Below, in pieces: positions 53,453 to 61,819 of a stretch of DNA of 64,000 bases (position 1 is its first letter; each line of letters starts with the position of its first letter). The stretch is taken from NCBI GenBank assembly GCA_035509275.1, contig DATJLU010000078.1:1-64000 (forward strand), read 5' to 3'. This DNA comes from DAHUYF01 sp035509275 (GTDB lineage: Bacteria > Pseudomonadota > Alphaproteobacteria > ATCC43930 > CGMCC-115725). The position numbers and the translations under genes are program-made. The notes beneath the pieces are model-generated. The model saw only the letters and a program-made list of their open reading frames with translations, made no database searches and was not told the origin of the DNA.

Positions 53453-54073
53453 TCACCTGAGGGCACAACGCTGCAGCGCCGCGCGCAGCAGCGGCAGGCG
53501 GTCATTGCCGAAATACATGTCGTCGCCGTCGAGGAACAGGGTCGGCGTGCCGAAGCCGCCGCGGCGCATCAGCTCTTCGGTATTGGCGCGGAGCTGCTCC
53601 TTGATGCGCGGCTCGGCGATGCCGGCGAAGAAGCGCGCGGCGTCGATGCCGAGGCGCTGGCAGAGCTCGCTCAGCACCGCATCCTGAGAGATGTCGAGAT
53701 CGCGGCCCCAATAGGCCTCGAACACGGCGCGGGCGAACGGAACGAGCTTGCCCTCGCCCTCGAGCCACAGGCAGCCACGCATCGCCTTGACACTGTTGAC
53801 GGGAAAGACGCGCGGCGGGAACACGATCGCGAGCCCGGCGAGGCGCGCCCAATCGGCGAGGTCCTTGCGCATATAGGCCTGCTTCGCCGGCACCGGATTG
53901 TCGCGCGAGGCATAAACGCTGGGGTTGATGGTGTTGAAGATGCCGCCGACCAGGATCGGCCGCCAGACGAGGCGCGCGGCGAATTCCTGGGCCAGGCCTT
54001 CGATCTGGCTGAAGGCCAGATAGGTCCAGGGACTCGAGCAATCGAAGAAGAACTCGATGACGGGCTCGGACAT
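53453..54073 (-). CDS. DsbA-fold 2-hydroxychromene-2-carboxylate isomerase-like protein
   Basis: The 206-residue protein has the kappa-GST/NahD fold of 2-hydroxychromene-2-carboxylate isomerase: IEFFFDCSSPWTYLAFSQIE with the catalytic Ser in place of the CxxC Cys, and GGFGTPTLFLDGDDMYFGNDR at the C terminus. The family uses glutathione to isomerise aromatic ring-cleavage intermediates in naphthalene-type pathways; many members are unassigned. A GGAGGGG site precedes the ATG at 54073. The PaaK-type ligase ends 15 bases upstream, so the two are one transcript. Confidence 0.82.
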   Translation of the reverse strand: MSEPVIEFFFDCSSPWTYLAFSQIEGLAQEFAARLVWRPILVGGIFNTINPSVYASRDNPVPAKQAYMRKDLADWARLAGLAIVFPPRVFPVNSVKAMRGCLWLEGEGKLVPFARAVFEAYWGRDLDISQDAVLSELCQRLGIDAARFFAGIAEPRIKEQLRANTEELMRRGGFGTPTLFLDGDDMYFGNDRLPLLRAALQRCALR

Positions 54074-54088
54074 TCTCCCCTCCGCCGG

Positions 54089-55525
54089 TTATTTCTGGCG
54101 CAAATCCTTGACCCGTTTCGCCTTGAACTCGGTTTTGGGCAGGCTGCCGGGCCGCAGCACCTCGACATCGACGCGCACTTCGCAGCGCGAACGGATCTCG
54201 CCGGCGATGCGCTCCGACAGCGTCTCGCTCAGGTGGAAGTCGACATGCTCGACGCGCACCGTCATCACGTCCATGCCGCCGGCATCGGCGGCGAGCACGA
54301 TCTCAAACTCGTCGCCGGTGCCATGGACCGAGCGCACCGCCTCTTCGATCTGCACCGGGAACATCTTGATGCCGCGCAGATTGATAAGGTCGTCCGAGCG
54401 CCCGGCGAAAGAGCCAATGGCGCGCAGATGCGTGCGGCCGCAGGCGCAGGGCGTGCGGTCGAGCCGGGCATAGTCGCCGACGAGAAAGCGGAGCTGCGGC
54501 GAGGCCTCGGAGTTGAGATTGGTGCAGACGGTGAGGCCGCGCTCCCCATCCGACGTCGGCGCGCGCGTCAGCGGATCGACGGTCTCCCAGAGCTGCACAT
54601 CCTCCATCAGATGCGTCGCCACCGGCGCGCCGTCGGCATGCGAGGCCGGGCAGGAATATCCCCCTGCCGAGGGCGCCGCTTCGGTGCAGCCGTAGAATTC
54701 GACGGTGCGCGCGTTCCAAAGCTGTTCGATGCGCTCGCGCGTCGCGGCCACGCTGATGCCGGGCTCGCCGGCAATGAAGAGCAGGCGGACGGCGCTGGCG
54801 GCGGGATCGGTGCCCATCTCCTGCATGACGCGGCCCAAATGGAGGGCATAGGAAGGCGTGCAGAGGATGATGGTCGGCTTGAAGCGCTGCACGATATGGG
54901 CGCGCGCCTTCGCATCCATGCCGCCGCCGGGAATGGTGGGCAGCCCCATCTTGAACAGCGCCACCTGCACGCCCCAGGCCCAGACATGGGGACCATAGCC
55001 GGTGATCATGAAGACGGTGTCGCCCTGACGAAACTCCATGGCGTGCAGCGCCCGCGCATTGGACCAGGCCCAGAGCTCGCGGTCGATATGGGAATAGCGA
55101 AAGACGCGCGGCGTGCCGGTGCTGCCCGAGGAGGAGAACATCATCCAGCCGCGCTCGGCCCAGACCTCATCGGTGATGGTGGTGTAGGTGCCGTAGGGCG
55201 GATGCGCCTTGGCGTCCTCGCCCATCTCGAGCTTGTCCACCACCGGCCATTTGGCGATGAGATCGTCGATGCCGCGGATATCGGAGGGGAGGAGACCGAG
55301 CCGCTCGAAGCGGCGGCGGTAGAAGGGGCTGTTCTCGTAAAGGAAGGGCACCACGGCCGCGAGCTTTGCCTGCTGGATGGCGTGCAACTCGTCGCGAGAC
55401 GCCGTGTCGAGACGCGGCGACCAGTAGCGCTCCGAACCCGGCGCGTCGCGGTCCTGGCGAAAGCGCTCCAGGGTCTCGAGCCAAGTCCTCCGCGTCGCGT
55501 CGGCGCGATCCGAGCTCCGCGTCAT
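54089..55525 (-). CDS. PaaK-type aryl-CoA ligase
   Basis: The 478-residue ligase belongs to the phenylacetate-CoA ligase branch of the ANL family. The ATP-binding motif is SSSGSTGTPRVFRYSH, the central motif is EFYGCTEAAPS, and the C-terminal domain carries DDLINLRGIKMFPVQIE. It makes acyl-adenylate then aryl-CoA from a small aromatic acid. Phenylacetate, hydroxybenzoate or related acids are candidates. A GGAGGAGG site precedes the ATG at 55525. It is divergent from the 4-hydroxybenzoyl-CoA-reductase-like genes (169-base spacer), so its product may be their substrate (inference). Confidence 0.85.
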   Translation of the reverse strand: MTRSSDRADATRRTWLETLERFRQDRDAPGSERYWSPRLDTASRDELHAIQQAKLAAVVPFLYENSPFYRRRFERLGLLPSDIRGIDDLIAKWPVVDKLEMGEDAKAHPPYGTYTTITDEVWAERGWMMFSSSGSTGTPRVFRYSHIDRELWAWSNARALHAMEFRQGDTVFMITGYGPHVWAWGVQVALFKMGLPTIPGGGMDAKARAHIVQRFKPTIILCTPSYALHLGRVMQEMGTDPAASAVRLLFIAGEPGISVAATRERIEQLWNARTVEFYGCTEAAPSAGGYSCPASHADGAPVATHLMEDVQLWETVDPLTRAPTSDGERGLTVCTNLNSEASPQLRFLVGDYARLDRTPCACGRTHLRAIGSFAGRSDDLINLRGIKMFPVQIEEAVRSVHGTGDEFEIVLAADAGGMDVMTVRVEHVDFHLSETLSERIAGEIRSRCEVRVDVEVLRPGSLPKTEFKAKRVKDLRQK

Positions 55526-55694
55526 TTCCTCCTCCCTCGCTCTACCGCCCGTAGCGGCAGCCTATACCGGCAAGCCCTTTACGCGCCTGCCCTTTTTTAG
55601 GGTGCCCCACCCCGTCGCAGTTGCGCTTGCCTACGGGCAAATAGAGGGGTACACCAATAATCAGCGACAGAAACAATGCGACAGGCTTCCGGTC

Positions 55695-56177
55695 ATGGCA
55701 AGGCTTCTGACGCTGATCCTTAACGGCCGCCGCCGGACCGATGCCGTCGGCGACAATCTGCTGTTGCTCGATTATCTCCGCGAGACGCTGCGCCTCACCG
55801 GCACCAAGACCGGCTGCGATGGCGGCGAATGCGGCGCCTGCACCGTGCTGGTCGATGACCGGCCGCGGCTCTCCTGCTTGACCTTTGCCGCGAGCTGCGA
55901 GGGAAAGCGCGTCGACACCGTCGAATCCCTGGCGGCCGATGGTCGGCTCTCGCCGGTGCAGCAGGGCTTCCACGAGAAGCTCGGATCGCAATGCGGCTAT
56001 TGCACACCCGGCCTGATCATGGCCTCGGAAGGTCTGCTGCGGCACAACCCGCGCCCGGACGAGGCGGCGATCCGCGAGGCGCTCGGCAGCAACATCTGCC
56101 GCTGCACCGGCTATGTCAAAATCATCGAGGCGGTGCAGCACGCGGCTCGGCTCCGCGCCGCAGGAGCGACGCCATGA
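55695..56177 (+). CDS. hcrC: 4-Hydroxybenzoyl-CoA reductase small [2Fe-2S] subunit
   Basis: The 160-residue protein carries two [2Fe-2S] clusters of the xanthine-oxidase family. The plant-type one is CDGGECGACTVLV with a later Cys, and the helical one is QCGYCTPG plus NICRCTGY. Length matches HcrC/HbaB (about 161). It passes electrons between the Mo and FAD subunits. The following large-subunit gene starts inside its stop (ATGA), so the two are translationally coupled. The ATG at 55695 has only a weak ribosome site but fits the family start exactly. Confidence 0.85.
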   Translation: MARLLTLILNGRRRTDAVGDNLLLLDYLRETLRLTGTKTGCDGGECGACTVLVDDRPRLSCLTFAASCEGKRVDTVESLAADGRLSPVQQGFHEKLGSQCGYCTPGLIMASEGLLRHNPRPDEAAIREALGSNICRCTGYVKIIEAVQHAARLRAAGATP

Positions 56178-58495
56178 GCGAGATCGGCCCAACTCATACG
56201 ATCGGCGGCTATGTCCCGATGGTCGACGGGCCGGAGAAGGTGTCGGGCCGCGCCAAATACACCGCCGATTTCATCGAGCCCGGCACTTTGGCGGGCCGCA
56301 TTTACCGCAGCCCCTACGCCCATGCCGAGATCCTCGAGGTCGATGTCGCGGCCGCCGCGTCTCTGCCCGGCGTGATCGCCATCGTCACCGGCGAAGATTG
56401 CGACAAGACCTTCGGCGTGCTGCCGGTCGCACGCACCGAGCATCCGCTGGCGCGCGAGCGCGTGCGCTATCGCGGCGAGCCGGTGGCGGCGGTGGCGGCG
56501 GTCGACGATGCGACCGCAGCCCGGGCGGTGAAGCTCATCAAGATGAGGGTGAAGGAGCTGCCCGCCTATTTCACCGCGCGCGAGGCGGCGGCGCCGGGCG
56601 CGGTCGAGCTTCATCCCCACCGCAAGGGCAATATCGAGCGCGACGTCTTCTTCGAGCTGGGCGAGGTCGAGGCGGGCTTTGCCGAAGCGGCGCTGGTGCG
56701 CGAGCGCAGCTTCCACTGCGCCGAGGTGTGCCAGAACCAGATGGAGATGCATGCCGCACTCGCCGATTACGATGCGGTGCGCGACCGTCTCACCGTCCAT
56801 GCCAGCACCCAGGTGCCCTATTACGTGCATCTCATGCTGGCGCAGATTCTCGACATGGAGATGTCGCGCATCCGCGTGGTGAAGCCGCATGTCGGCGGCG
56901 GCTTCGGCTGCCGCACCGAGACGCTCAATGTCGAGCTGATCGCCGCGCTGCTGGCGCGCAAGGCGCGCGGCCGCGTGCGCATCGTCGTCAACCGCGAAGA
57001 AACCTTCATCACCCATCGCGGCCGGCCGGAGACCGAGATCAAGCTCAAGATCGGCCTGGCCAAGGACGGCCGCATCACCGCGGTCGATTGCGAATGCTGG
57101 CAGCGCGGCGGCGCGCATAGCGGCTATGGCATCGTCACCATCCTCTATGCGGGATCGATGCTGTATGCGCTCTATGATCTCCATCGCGTGCGCTATGTCG
57201 GCAAGCGCGTCCTCACCAACACGCCGCCCTGCGGCGCCTTCCGCGGCCATGGCACGGTCGATGTCCGCTTTGCCTTCGAGGCGCTGCTCGACGAAATGGC
57301 CGAGGCGATGGGGCTCGATCCCTTCGCCGTGCGGCGCGTCAACTATCTCCACGCTCCGAGCTTCACCGACAACGACCTGATGGTGAACAGCTACGGTCTG
57401 CCGGAATGCCTCGACTGGGTCGAGCGCGAGAGCGGCTGGCGCGGGCGCAAGGGCACGCTGCCCAAGGGCAAAGGCCTCGGCATGGCCTGCTCGCACTACA
57501 TCAGCGGCGCCTCCAAGCCGGTCAACTGGACCGGCGAGCCGCATGCGACGGTGAAGCTGAAGCTCGATTTCGACGGCTCGATCGTGCTGCTGACCGGCGC
57601 GGCGGAGATCGGCCAGGGTTCCTCCACCATCCTGGTGCAGAGCGTCGCCGAAGTGCTGGGCCTCGACCTCTCGCGCCTGCGCATCGTCACCGGCGACAGC
57701 GACATCGTGCCCAAGGATAACGGCTCCTATTCCTCACGCGTCACCTTCATGGTCGGCAATGCCGCGATCGATGCGGCGCAGAATCTCAAGACGCTGCTGC
57801 TCGCCGCGGCGGCGCGCAAGCTGGATTGCCGGCCGGAGGATGTGGAGTGCCTGGGCGAGCTTTACCGCGCCGGGGCGCAGGACAAGGGCGTCAGCTTCGA
57901 CGAGGTGGTGGTCGAGGCGCTGAAGGACAGCGGCACCATCACCGTCACCGGCAATTTCTCCACCATCCCCCAATCGCATGGCGGCAAGAAATATCGCGGC
58001 GCGGCGATCGGCGGCACCATGGGCTACAGCTATTCCGCCCAGGTGGTCGAGGTCAGCGTCGACGAGGAGACGGGCGTCGTCACCGTCGACCAGGTCTGGG
58101 TCGCGCATGATTGCGGCAAGGCCCTCAACCGCCTCACCGTCGAAGGCCAGGTGCAAGGCTCGGTCTGGATGGGCATGGGCCAGGCGATGAGCGAGGAGAC
58201 CGGCTATCACGACGGCCTGCTGCTCACCGGCAACATGCTCGATTACCGCGTGCCGACGATTCAGGATTCGCCGCCGATTGCCGTCGGCATCGTCGAGAGC
58301 AACGATCCCTACGGCCCCTTCGGCGCCAAGGAAGCGGGCGAAGGCTCGCTCGCCGCGTTCCTGCCGGCGCTCACGGCGGCGATCGCCGATGCGACCGGGC
58401 TGCGCTTTTCCGCTCTGCCGGTGACCCCGGACCGCGTCTTCGCCGCGCTCGAGAAGCGCCAGCGCGAAAAGAGCGCGCCCGGCAAGGCCGCGTGA
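56174..58495 (+). CDS. hcrA: 4-Hydroxybenzoyl-CoA reductase large molybdenum subunit
   Basis: The 773-residue protein is the molybdopterin subunit of a xanthine-oxidase family enzyme. It has HVGGGFGCRTETLNVELIAALLA, the PPCGAFRGHGTVDVRFAFEALLDEMAEAMGLDP cofactor region and the C-terminal FGAKEAGEGSL with the catalytic Glu. Together with the flanking subunits it fits HcrA (about 769 residues), which removes the 4-hydroxy group from 4-hydroxybenzoyl-CoA by reduction to benzoyl-CoA. Its gene overlaps the small-subunit stop and the FAD-subunit start. Other xanthine-oxidase-type substrates cannot be excluded from this subunit alone. Confidence 0.82.
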   Translation: MSEIGPTHTIGGYVPMVDGPEKVSGRAKYTADFIEPGTLAGRIYRSPYAHAEILEVDVAAAASLPGVIAIVTGEDCDKTFGVLPVARTEHPLARERVRYRGEPVAAVAAVDDATAARAVKLIKMRVKELPAYFTAREAAAPGAVELHPHRKGNIERDVFFELGEVEAGFAEAALVRERSFHCAEVCQNQMEMHAALADYDAVRDRLTVHASTQVPYYVHLMLAQILDMEMSRIRVVKPHVGGGFGCRTETLNVELIAALLARKARGRVRIVVNREETFITHRGRPETEIKLKIGLAKDGRITAVDCECWQRGGAHSGYGIVTILYAGSMLYALYDLHRVRYVGKRVLTNTPPCGAFRGHGTVDVRFAFEALLDEMAEAMGLDPFAVRRVNYLHAPSFTDNDLMVNSYGLPECLDWVERESGWRGRKGTLPKGKGLGMACSHYISGASKPVNWTGEPHATVKLKLDFDGSIVLLTGAAEIGQGSSTILVQSVAEVLGLDLSRLRIVTGDSDIVPKDNGSYSSRVTFMVGNAAIDAAQNLKTLLLAAAARKLDCRPEDVECLGELYRAGAQDKGVSFDEVVVEALKDSGTITVTGNFSTIPQSHGGKKYRGAAIGGTMGYSYSAQVVEVSVDEETGVVTVDQVWVAHDCGKALNRLTVEGQVQGSVWMGMGQAMSEETGYHDGLLLTGNMLDYRVPTIQDSPPIAVGIVESNDPYGPFGAKEAGEGSLAAFLPALTAAIADATGLRFSALPVTPDRVFAALEKRQREKSAPGKAA

Positions 58496-59499
58496 TGGAA
58501 GCGCTGCCGGAATTCACGCTGCTGCGGCCGCAAAGCCTTGCCGAGGCGGTCGCGGCGCGGGCGGACCATCCCGGCGCGCGCCTTCTCGGCGGCGGCACCG
58601 ATCTCGTCGTCAATATCCGGCGCGGCATCGAGGCGCCGCCGCTGCTCATCGACATGGCGGGGATCGCCGAGCTCAAGGGGATCAAGGCCGATGCCGCTGG
58701 GCTCGAGATCGGCGCGAGCGTGACCTTGGCGCAGCTCGCCGAGCATCCCGGCATCATCGCGCACTATCCGGTGCTGGCCCAAGCCGCGCATTCCATCGCC
58801 GGCCCGACGCAGCGCGAGATGGGCACGGTCGGCGGCAATCTCTGCCTCGACACGCGCTGCATCTTCTACAACCAGAGCGACTGGTGGCGCAGCGCCAACG
58901 ACCACTGCCTCAAGACCAGCGGCGACATGTGCCATGTCGCACCGAAGAGCCGCGGCGTGTGCTTCGCCACCTTCAGCGGCGATCTCGCTCCGGCGCTGTT
59001 GACGCTGGGCGCCGAGGTCGACCTCAGCGGTCCCGAAGGCGCCCGGCGCCTGCCGCTCGACGCGCTCTATATCGGCTATGCCCGGCATGGCGCGGGCGCC
59101 GGCGACGGCAAGAACTATCTGTCGCTCGGCCCGGGCGAGATCGTGACGCGGGTACGCGCGCCGGGCGATCCGGCGCTGCGCTCCGGCTATGACAAGATTC
59201 GCATCCGCCGCTCGATCGAATATCCCGTCGCCGGCGTTGCCGCGGCGCTGCAGCGCGAGGGCGGGCTGCTGACCGATCTCCGCGTCGCCTTTACCGGCAC
59301 CAATCCGCGGCCGGTGCTGCTCGACGGCACCGGCGGGCTCTGCGGCGGCCCGCTCGACGAGCGCGTCTTCGCCGGGCTCGATGCGCTGGTGCGCGATCAG
59401 ATCATGGCGATGAAGACCACCTTCACGCCCGGCCATTACCGCCGCCGCGTCGCCGGTGTTCTGGCGCGGCGGCTGGTGACGCGGCTCTTCAACGGCTGA
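58495..59499 (+). CDS. hcrB: 4-Hydroxybenzoyl-CoA reductase FAD and [4Fe-4S] subunit
   Basis: This 334-residue FAD subunit has the GGGTDLVVNIRRG and GNLCLDTRC motifs of the family. It also has the insertion that only 4-hydroxybenzoyl-CoA reductase FAD subunits carry: Cys122, Cys138, Cys146 and Cys156, spaced 16, 8 and 10, compared with Cys122, 138, 146 and 155 in the Thauera enzyme. They ligate a low-potential [4Fe-4S] cluster that lets the enzyme run in the reductive direction. The ATG at 58495 overlaps the large-subunit stop (TGATG). Length matches HcrB (about 324). This subunit is the strongest evidence for the assignment. Confidence 0.85.
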   Translation: MEALPEFTLLRPQSLAEAVAARADHPGARLLGGGTDLVVNIRRGIEAPPLLIDMAGIAELKGIKADAAGLEIGASVTLAQLAEHPGIIAHYPVLAQAAHSIAGPTQREMGTVGGNLCLDTRCIFYNQSDWWRSANDHCLKTSGDMCHVAPKSRGVCFATFSGDLAPALLTLGAEVDLSGPEGARRLPLDALYIGYARHGAGAGDGKNYLSLGPGEIVTRVRAPGDPALRSGYDKIRIRRSIEYPVAGVAAALQREGGLLTDLRVAFTGTNPRPVLLDGTGGLCGGPLDERVFAGLDALVRDQIMAMKTTFTPGHYRRRVAGVLARRLVTRLFNG

Positions 59500-59502
59500 G
59501 CG

Positions 59503-60495
59503 CTATTTCTTGCTCTTGGCGTAGTCCTCTTTCGGGCGCGTCAGCTTTTCCGGATGGACGATGGTCTTGTTCACCGCCGCGCGCGCCGCGCCGAGCTGAG
59601 CGAATTCGGTCGCGGCGTCGCCGCGGCGCAGGACATAGATGGCAGAGACCGGCTTCCCGCTGCCCCGCTCCGCCACGGTGCGCTTGACGATCGTCCAATC
59701 GACGCGGCGCGTCGCGCCTTCGGCGGCGGGATCGGCGACATCCTCGAAACCACGATCGATCACCGCTTCGACGGAAAACACCGCGCGCTCGGGCTTGCGG
59801 TCGAAGCGGTCGCGCCGCTTGTCGTGCGGCGGACCGCGACGCGGTCCGTGCCGCTTGTCGTCGCGGCGGCGCTCACGCCCGTCGCGCCCCTCGCGACCAC
59901 GCTCGCGCTGATCGCGCGCCCCGGGTCCTGGCGCACCTCCGGCGCGCGGCGCAGTGGCATCGCCCTCGCGCGGCCGGTCAGGACGCGGCCGGCGTGGGCC
60001 ACGATAGGGCGGCCGCCCTTGCCGCGGCGCCTCCGGCGCGGATGCAGCCGAGGCGGCGGTGCCGGCCTCTCCAGCTTGCGGTGCAGCACCCGGCGCTCCC
60101 GCTTTCTCCGGCCCGCCGCGCCGGCGCCGCCGCCGACGGCGGCGCTTGTGCGGCTGCTCACCGGTCGGTGATGGCACGGCGGCAGGCGCAGACGTTGCGG
60201 CGTTGTCCCGAGCTGCCGTCGGTGTTGCGCTCTCGGACGACGGCGCTAGGGCTGCAGCATCGGCTGAGGCAACAGCGTTCTCGGGCGCGACAGAAGGCGG
60301 CCGCTTGCCTCTGCGGCGGCGCCGGCGGCGGCGCCGACGCGGTTGCTCGCCTGCGGGCGCCGAAGCGGGCGCTTCTGCCGCCGGCGCGGGCTGCGCCTCG
60401 CCTTGCGCTGTCGTCTCCGGGCCAGACGCGGGCGCTTCGGCAACCGGCGCCGCTTTCGCCTCATCCTCCGGCCGGCCGTTGTCAGCCTGCGGCAT
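59503..60495 (-). CDS. Disordered Arg-tract protein with C-terminal conserved domain
   Basis: The 330-residue protein is mostly disordered and Ala/Pro/Arg-rich. It contains a tract of ten consecutive Arg (in QP..GKRPP) and another of nine (in HK..GGPEK), each preceded by GEQP, then a Arg/Asp/Gly-rich stretch with RERG-like repeats. A more ordered C-terminal part follows (about 245-330: VFSVEAVIDRGFEDVADPAAEGATRRV...AIYVLRRGDAATEFAQLGAARAAVNKT). The composition suggests nucleic-acid or ribosome binding, or condensate formation (inference). No family is certain. Its stop lies four bases from the hcrB stop. An AGGAT site precedes the ATG at 60495. Confidence 0.65.
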   Translation of the reverse strand: MPQADNGRPEDEAKAAPVAEAPASGPETTAQGEAQPAPAAEAPASAPAGEQPRRRRRRRRRRGKRPPSVAPENAVASADAAALAPSSESATPTAARDNAATSAPAAVPSPTGEQPHKRRRRRRRRRGGPEKAGAPGAAPQAGEAGTAASAASAPEAPRQGRPPYRGPRRPRPDRPREGDATAPRAGGAPGPGARDQRERGREGRDGRERRRDDKRHGPRRGPPHDKRRDRFDRKPERAVFSVEAVIDRGFEDVADPAAEGATRRVDWTIVKRTVAERGSGKPVSAIYVLRRGDAATEFAQLGAARAAVNKTIVHPEKLTRPKEDYAKSKK

Positions 60496-60570
60496 TGTCA
60501 GGGATCCTCATGCGCCATGACGAACCGTAAAGGTTAGCATGCCGTTTCTCCGCCTCAAACCGGCGTGCGC

Positions 60571-61410
60571 TCAGCGCTGGCGTGCGAGCAACGGGCGCGC
60601 GCCCTTCCGCTCCACCGGTCGCGGCGTGAGCACGACGAGCTTGAAATCGCGACGGGTCGCCAGCGTGAAGACGATCTGCTCGTAAGCGAGCCGACCGGCG
60701 CGCGGATGCTCGAAGCTGCGCTCGCCGCCGGCCCGCTCGACCACCTCATGCGCGCTCCAGCCGCGGGCGAAGAGCGGGCTGCGCCGCCGCAACTCCTCGA
60801 TCAGCGCCAGCAGCGCGGGATCGTCGAGATGCCGGCTCGATTCCGCGCGAAATTCGGCAAGGACGCGGCGCGCGCGCTGCGGCCAGTCGGGAATTACCTT
60901 GCGCGCCGTCGGATTCAAGAAGACGTAGCGCAGCAGGTTCTTGTCCGCGCCGCGGTCGAGCCAGCCGAGGAAAAGGCGCTGCGCCGGCGCATTCCAGCTG
61001 CGCGCCGTCCACCGCCGGTCGAGCACATAAGCGGGAACGCCGATCGCCGCTACAGCCGCGGCGAGCGCGGGCGGTACGTCCATGCCGTCGCTGTCGGCCG
61101 CGGCCGGCGCCGCCGGATCGCGCTTGCCGGCGAGCTCGAAGAGATAGGCCCGCTCCGCCGGCGTCAACTGCAGCGCCGCCGCGAGCGCCGCCAGTGCCTG
61201 AGGCGAAGCGGAAACGTCGCGCCCTTGCTCGAGCCAGGTGTACCAGGTGGCGCTCATACCGCAGGCCTGCGCCACCTCCTCGCGGCGCAGCCCGGGCGTG
61301 CGCCTTCGGCCGCCGGCACCGAGGCCGAGGCTCGCCGGCGTCAGCCGCGCGCGCTGCGCGCGGAGGAAATCGCCGAGCGCCTTTCTTTGCCCTTCCGAGC
61401 TCGTCGTCAT
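60571..61410 (-). CDS. XRE-family regulator with MmyB-like ligand domain
   Basis: The 279-residue protein has an N-terminal HTH_3/HTH_31 domain (about 10-80: LGDFLRAQRARLTPASLGLGAGGRRRTPGLRREEVAQACGMSATWYTWLEQGRDVSASPQALAALAAAL) and a C-terminal MmyB-like, PAS-like ligand-binding domain (about 110-270: WNAPAQRLFL, HDDPALLALIEELR-type pattern). Such regulators are common in Actinobacteria and Proteobacteria and bind fatty-acid-like or other small ligands. It is divergent from the small VOC gene, its most likely target. Confidence 0.85.
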   Translation of the reverse strand: MTTSSEGQRKALGDFLRAQRARLTPASLGLGAGGRRRTPGLRREEVAQACGMSATWYTWLEQGRDVSASPQALAALAAALQLTPAERAYLFELAGKRDPAAPAAADSDGMDVPPALAAAVAAIGVPAYVLDRRWTARSWNAPAQRLFLGWLDRGADKNLLRYVFLNPTARKVIPDWPQRARRVLAEFRAESSRHLDDPALLALIEELRRRSPLFARGWSAHEVVERAGGERSFEHPRAGRLAYEQIVFTLATRRDFKLVVLTPRPVERKGARPLLARQR

Positions 61411-61475
61411 GGTGGTCTTTATACCAGGATAATATTCTCCCTTGTACCAGTTTACCGCCTCTGCTGCGATAGTGG

Positions 61476-61487
61476 CCTGATATCAGG
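61476..61487. promoter_or_regulatory. Palindrome before the VOC gene
   Basis: CCTGATATCAGG is a perfect 12-bp palindrome ending next to the AGGAGA ribosome site of the VOC gene. Upstream the hexamer TACCAG occurs twice, at 61422 and 61445, 23 bp apart. Either could be the site of the divergent XRE regulator. Confidence 0.4.
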
Positions 61488-61497
61488 AGAGACGCCC

Positions 61498-61812
61498 ATG
61501 CGCCGTTTCCATATCTCGCTCGCCGTCGCCGATCTCGCCGCTTCGATCCGCGATTACAGCCGCCGGCTCGGCCAGGCGCCCACCGCGGTGGTGCCCGGCA
61601 AATACGCGATGTGGCGCACGGCGCAGCTCAACTTCTCGATCAACGAGCTGCCGCAGCGCGCCGGCCAGCTCCGCCATCTCGGCTTCGAGGACGAAACCGC
61701 CGGCGACTTCTCCTCCGAGCGCGATGTCAACGGCATCGAGTGGGAGCTGTTCTCCCCCGCCGCCCAGGACGCGAAAATCCCCGAGGTTTACGGCACGGCC
61801 GTGCGCGGGTAG
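61498..61812 (+). CDS. Small VOC-family protein (glyoxalase-like)
   Basis: The 104-residue protein is a short VOC-fold protein: MRRFHISLAVADLAASIRDYSRRLG start, LNFSINELPQRAGQLRHLGFEDE centre, and NGIEWELFSPAAQDAKIPEVYG with the second-half metal-ligand Glu. It resembles glyoxalase/bleomycin-resistance proteins and the ArsI-like group, but lacks cysteine pairs needed for ArsI C-As lyase. The ATG at 61498 has a GGAGAG site 7-8 bases upstream. Confidence 0.78.
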   Translation: MRRFHISLAVADLAASIRDYSRRLGQAPTAVVPGKYAMWRTAQLNFSINELPQRAGQLRHLGFEDETAGDFSSERDVNGIEWELFSPAAQDAKIPEVYGTAVRG

Positions 61813-61819
61813 GCGCGCC

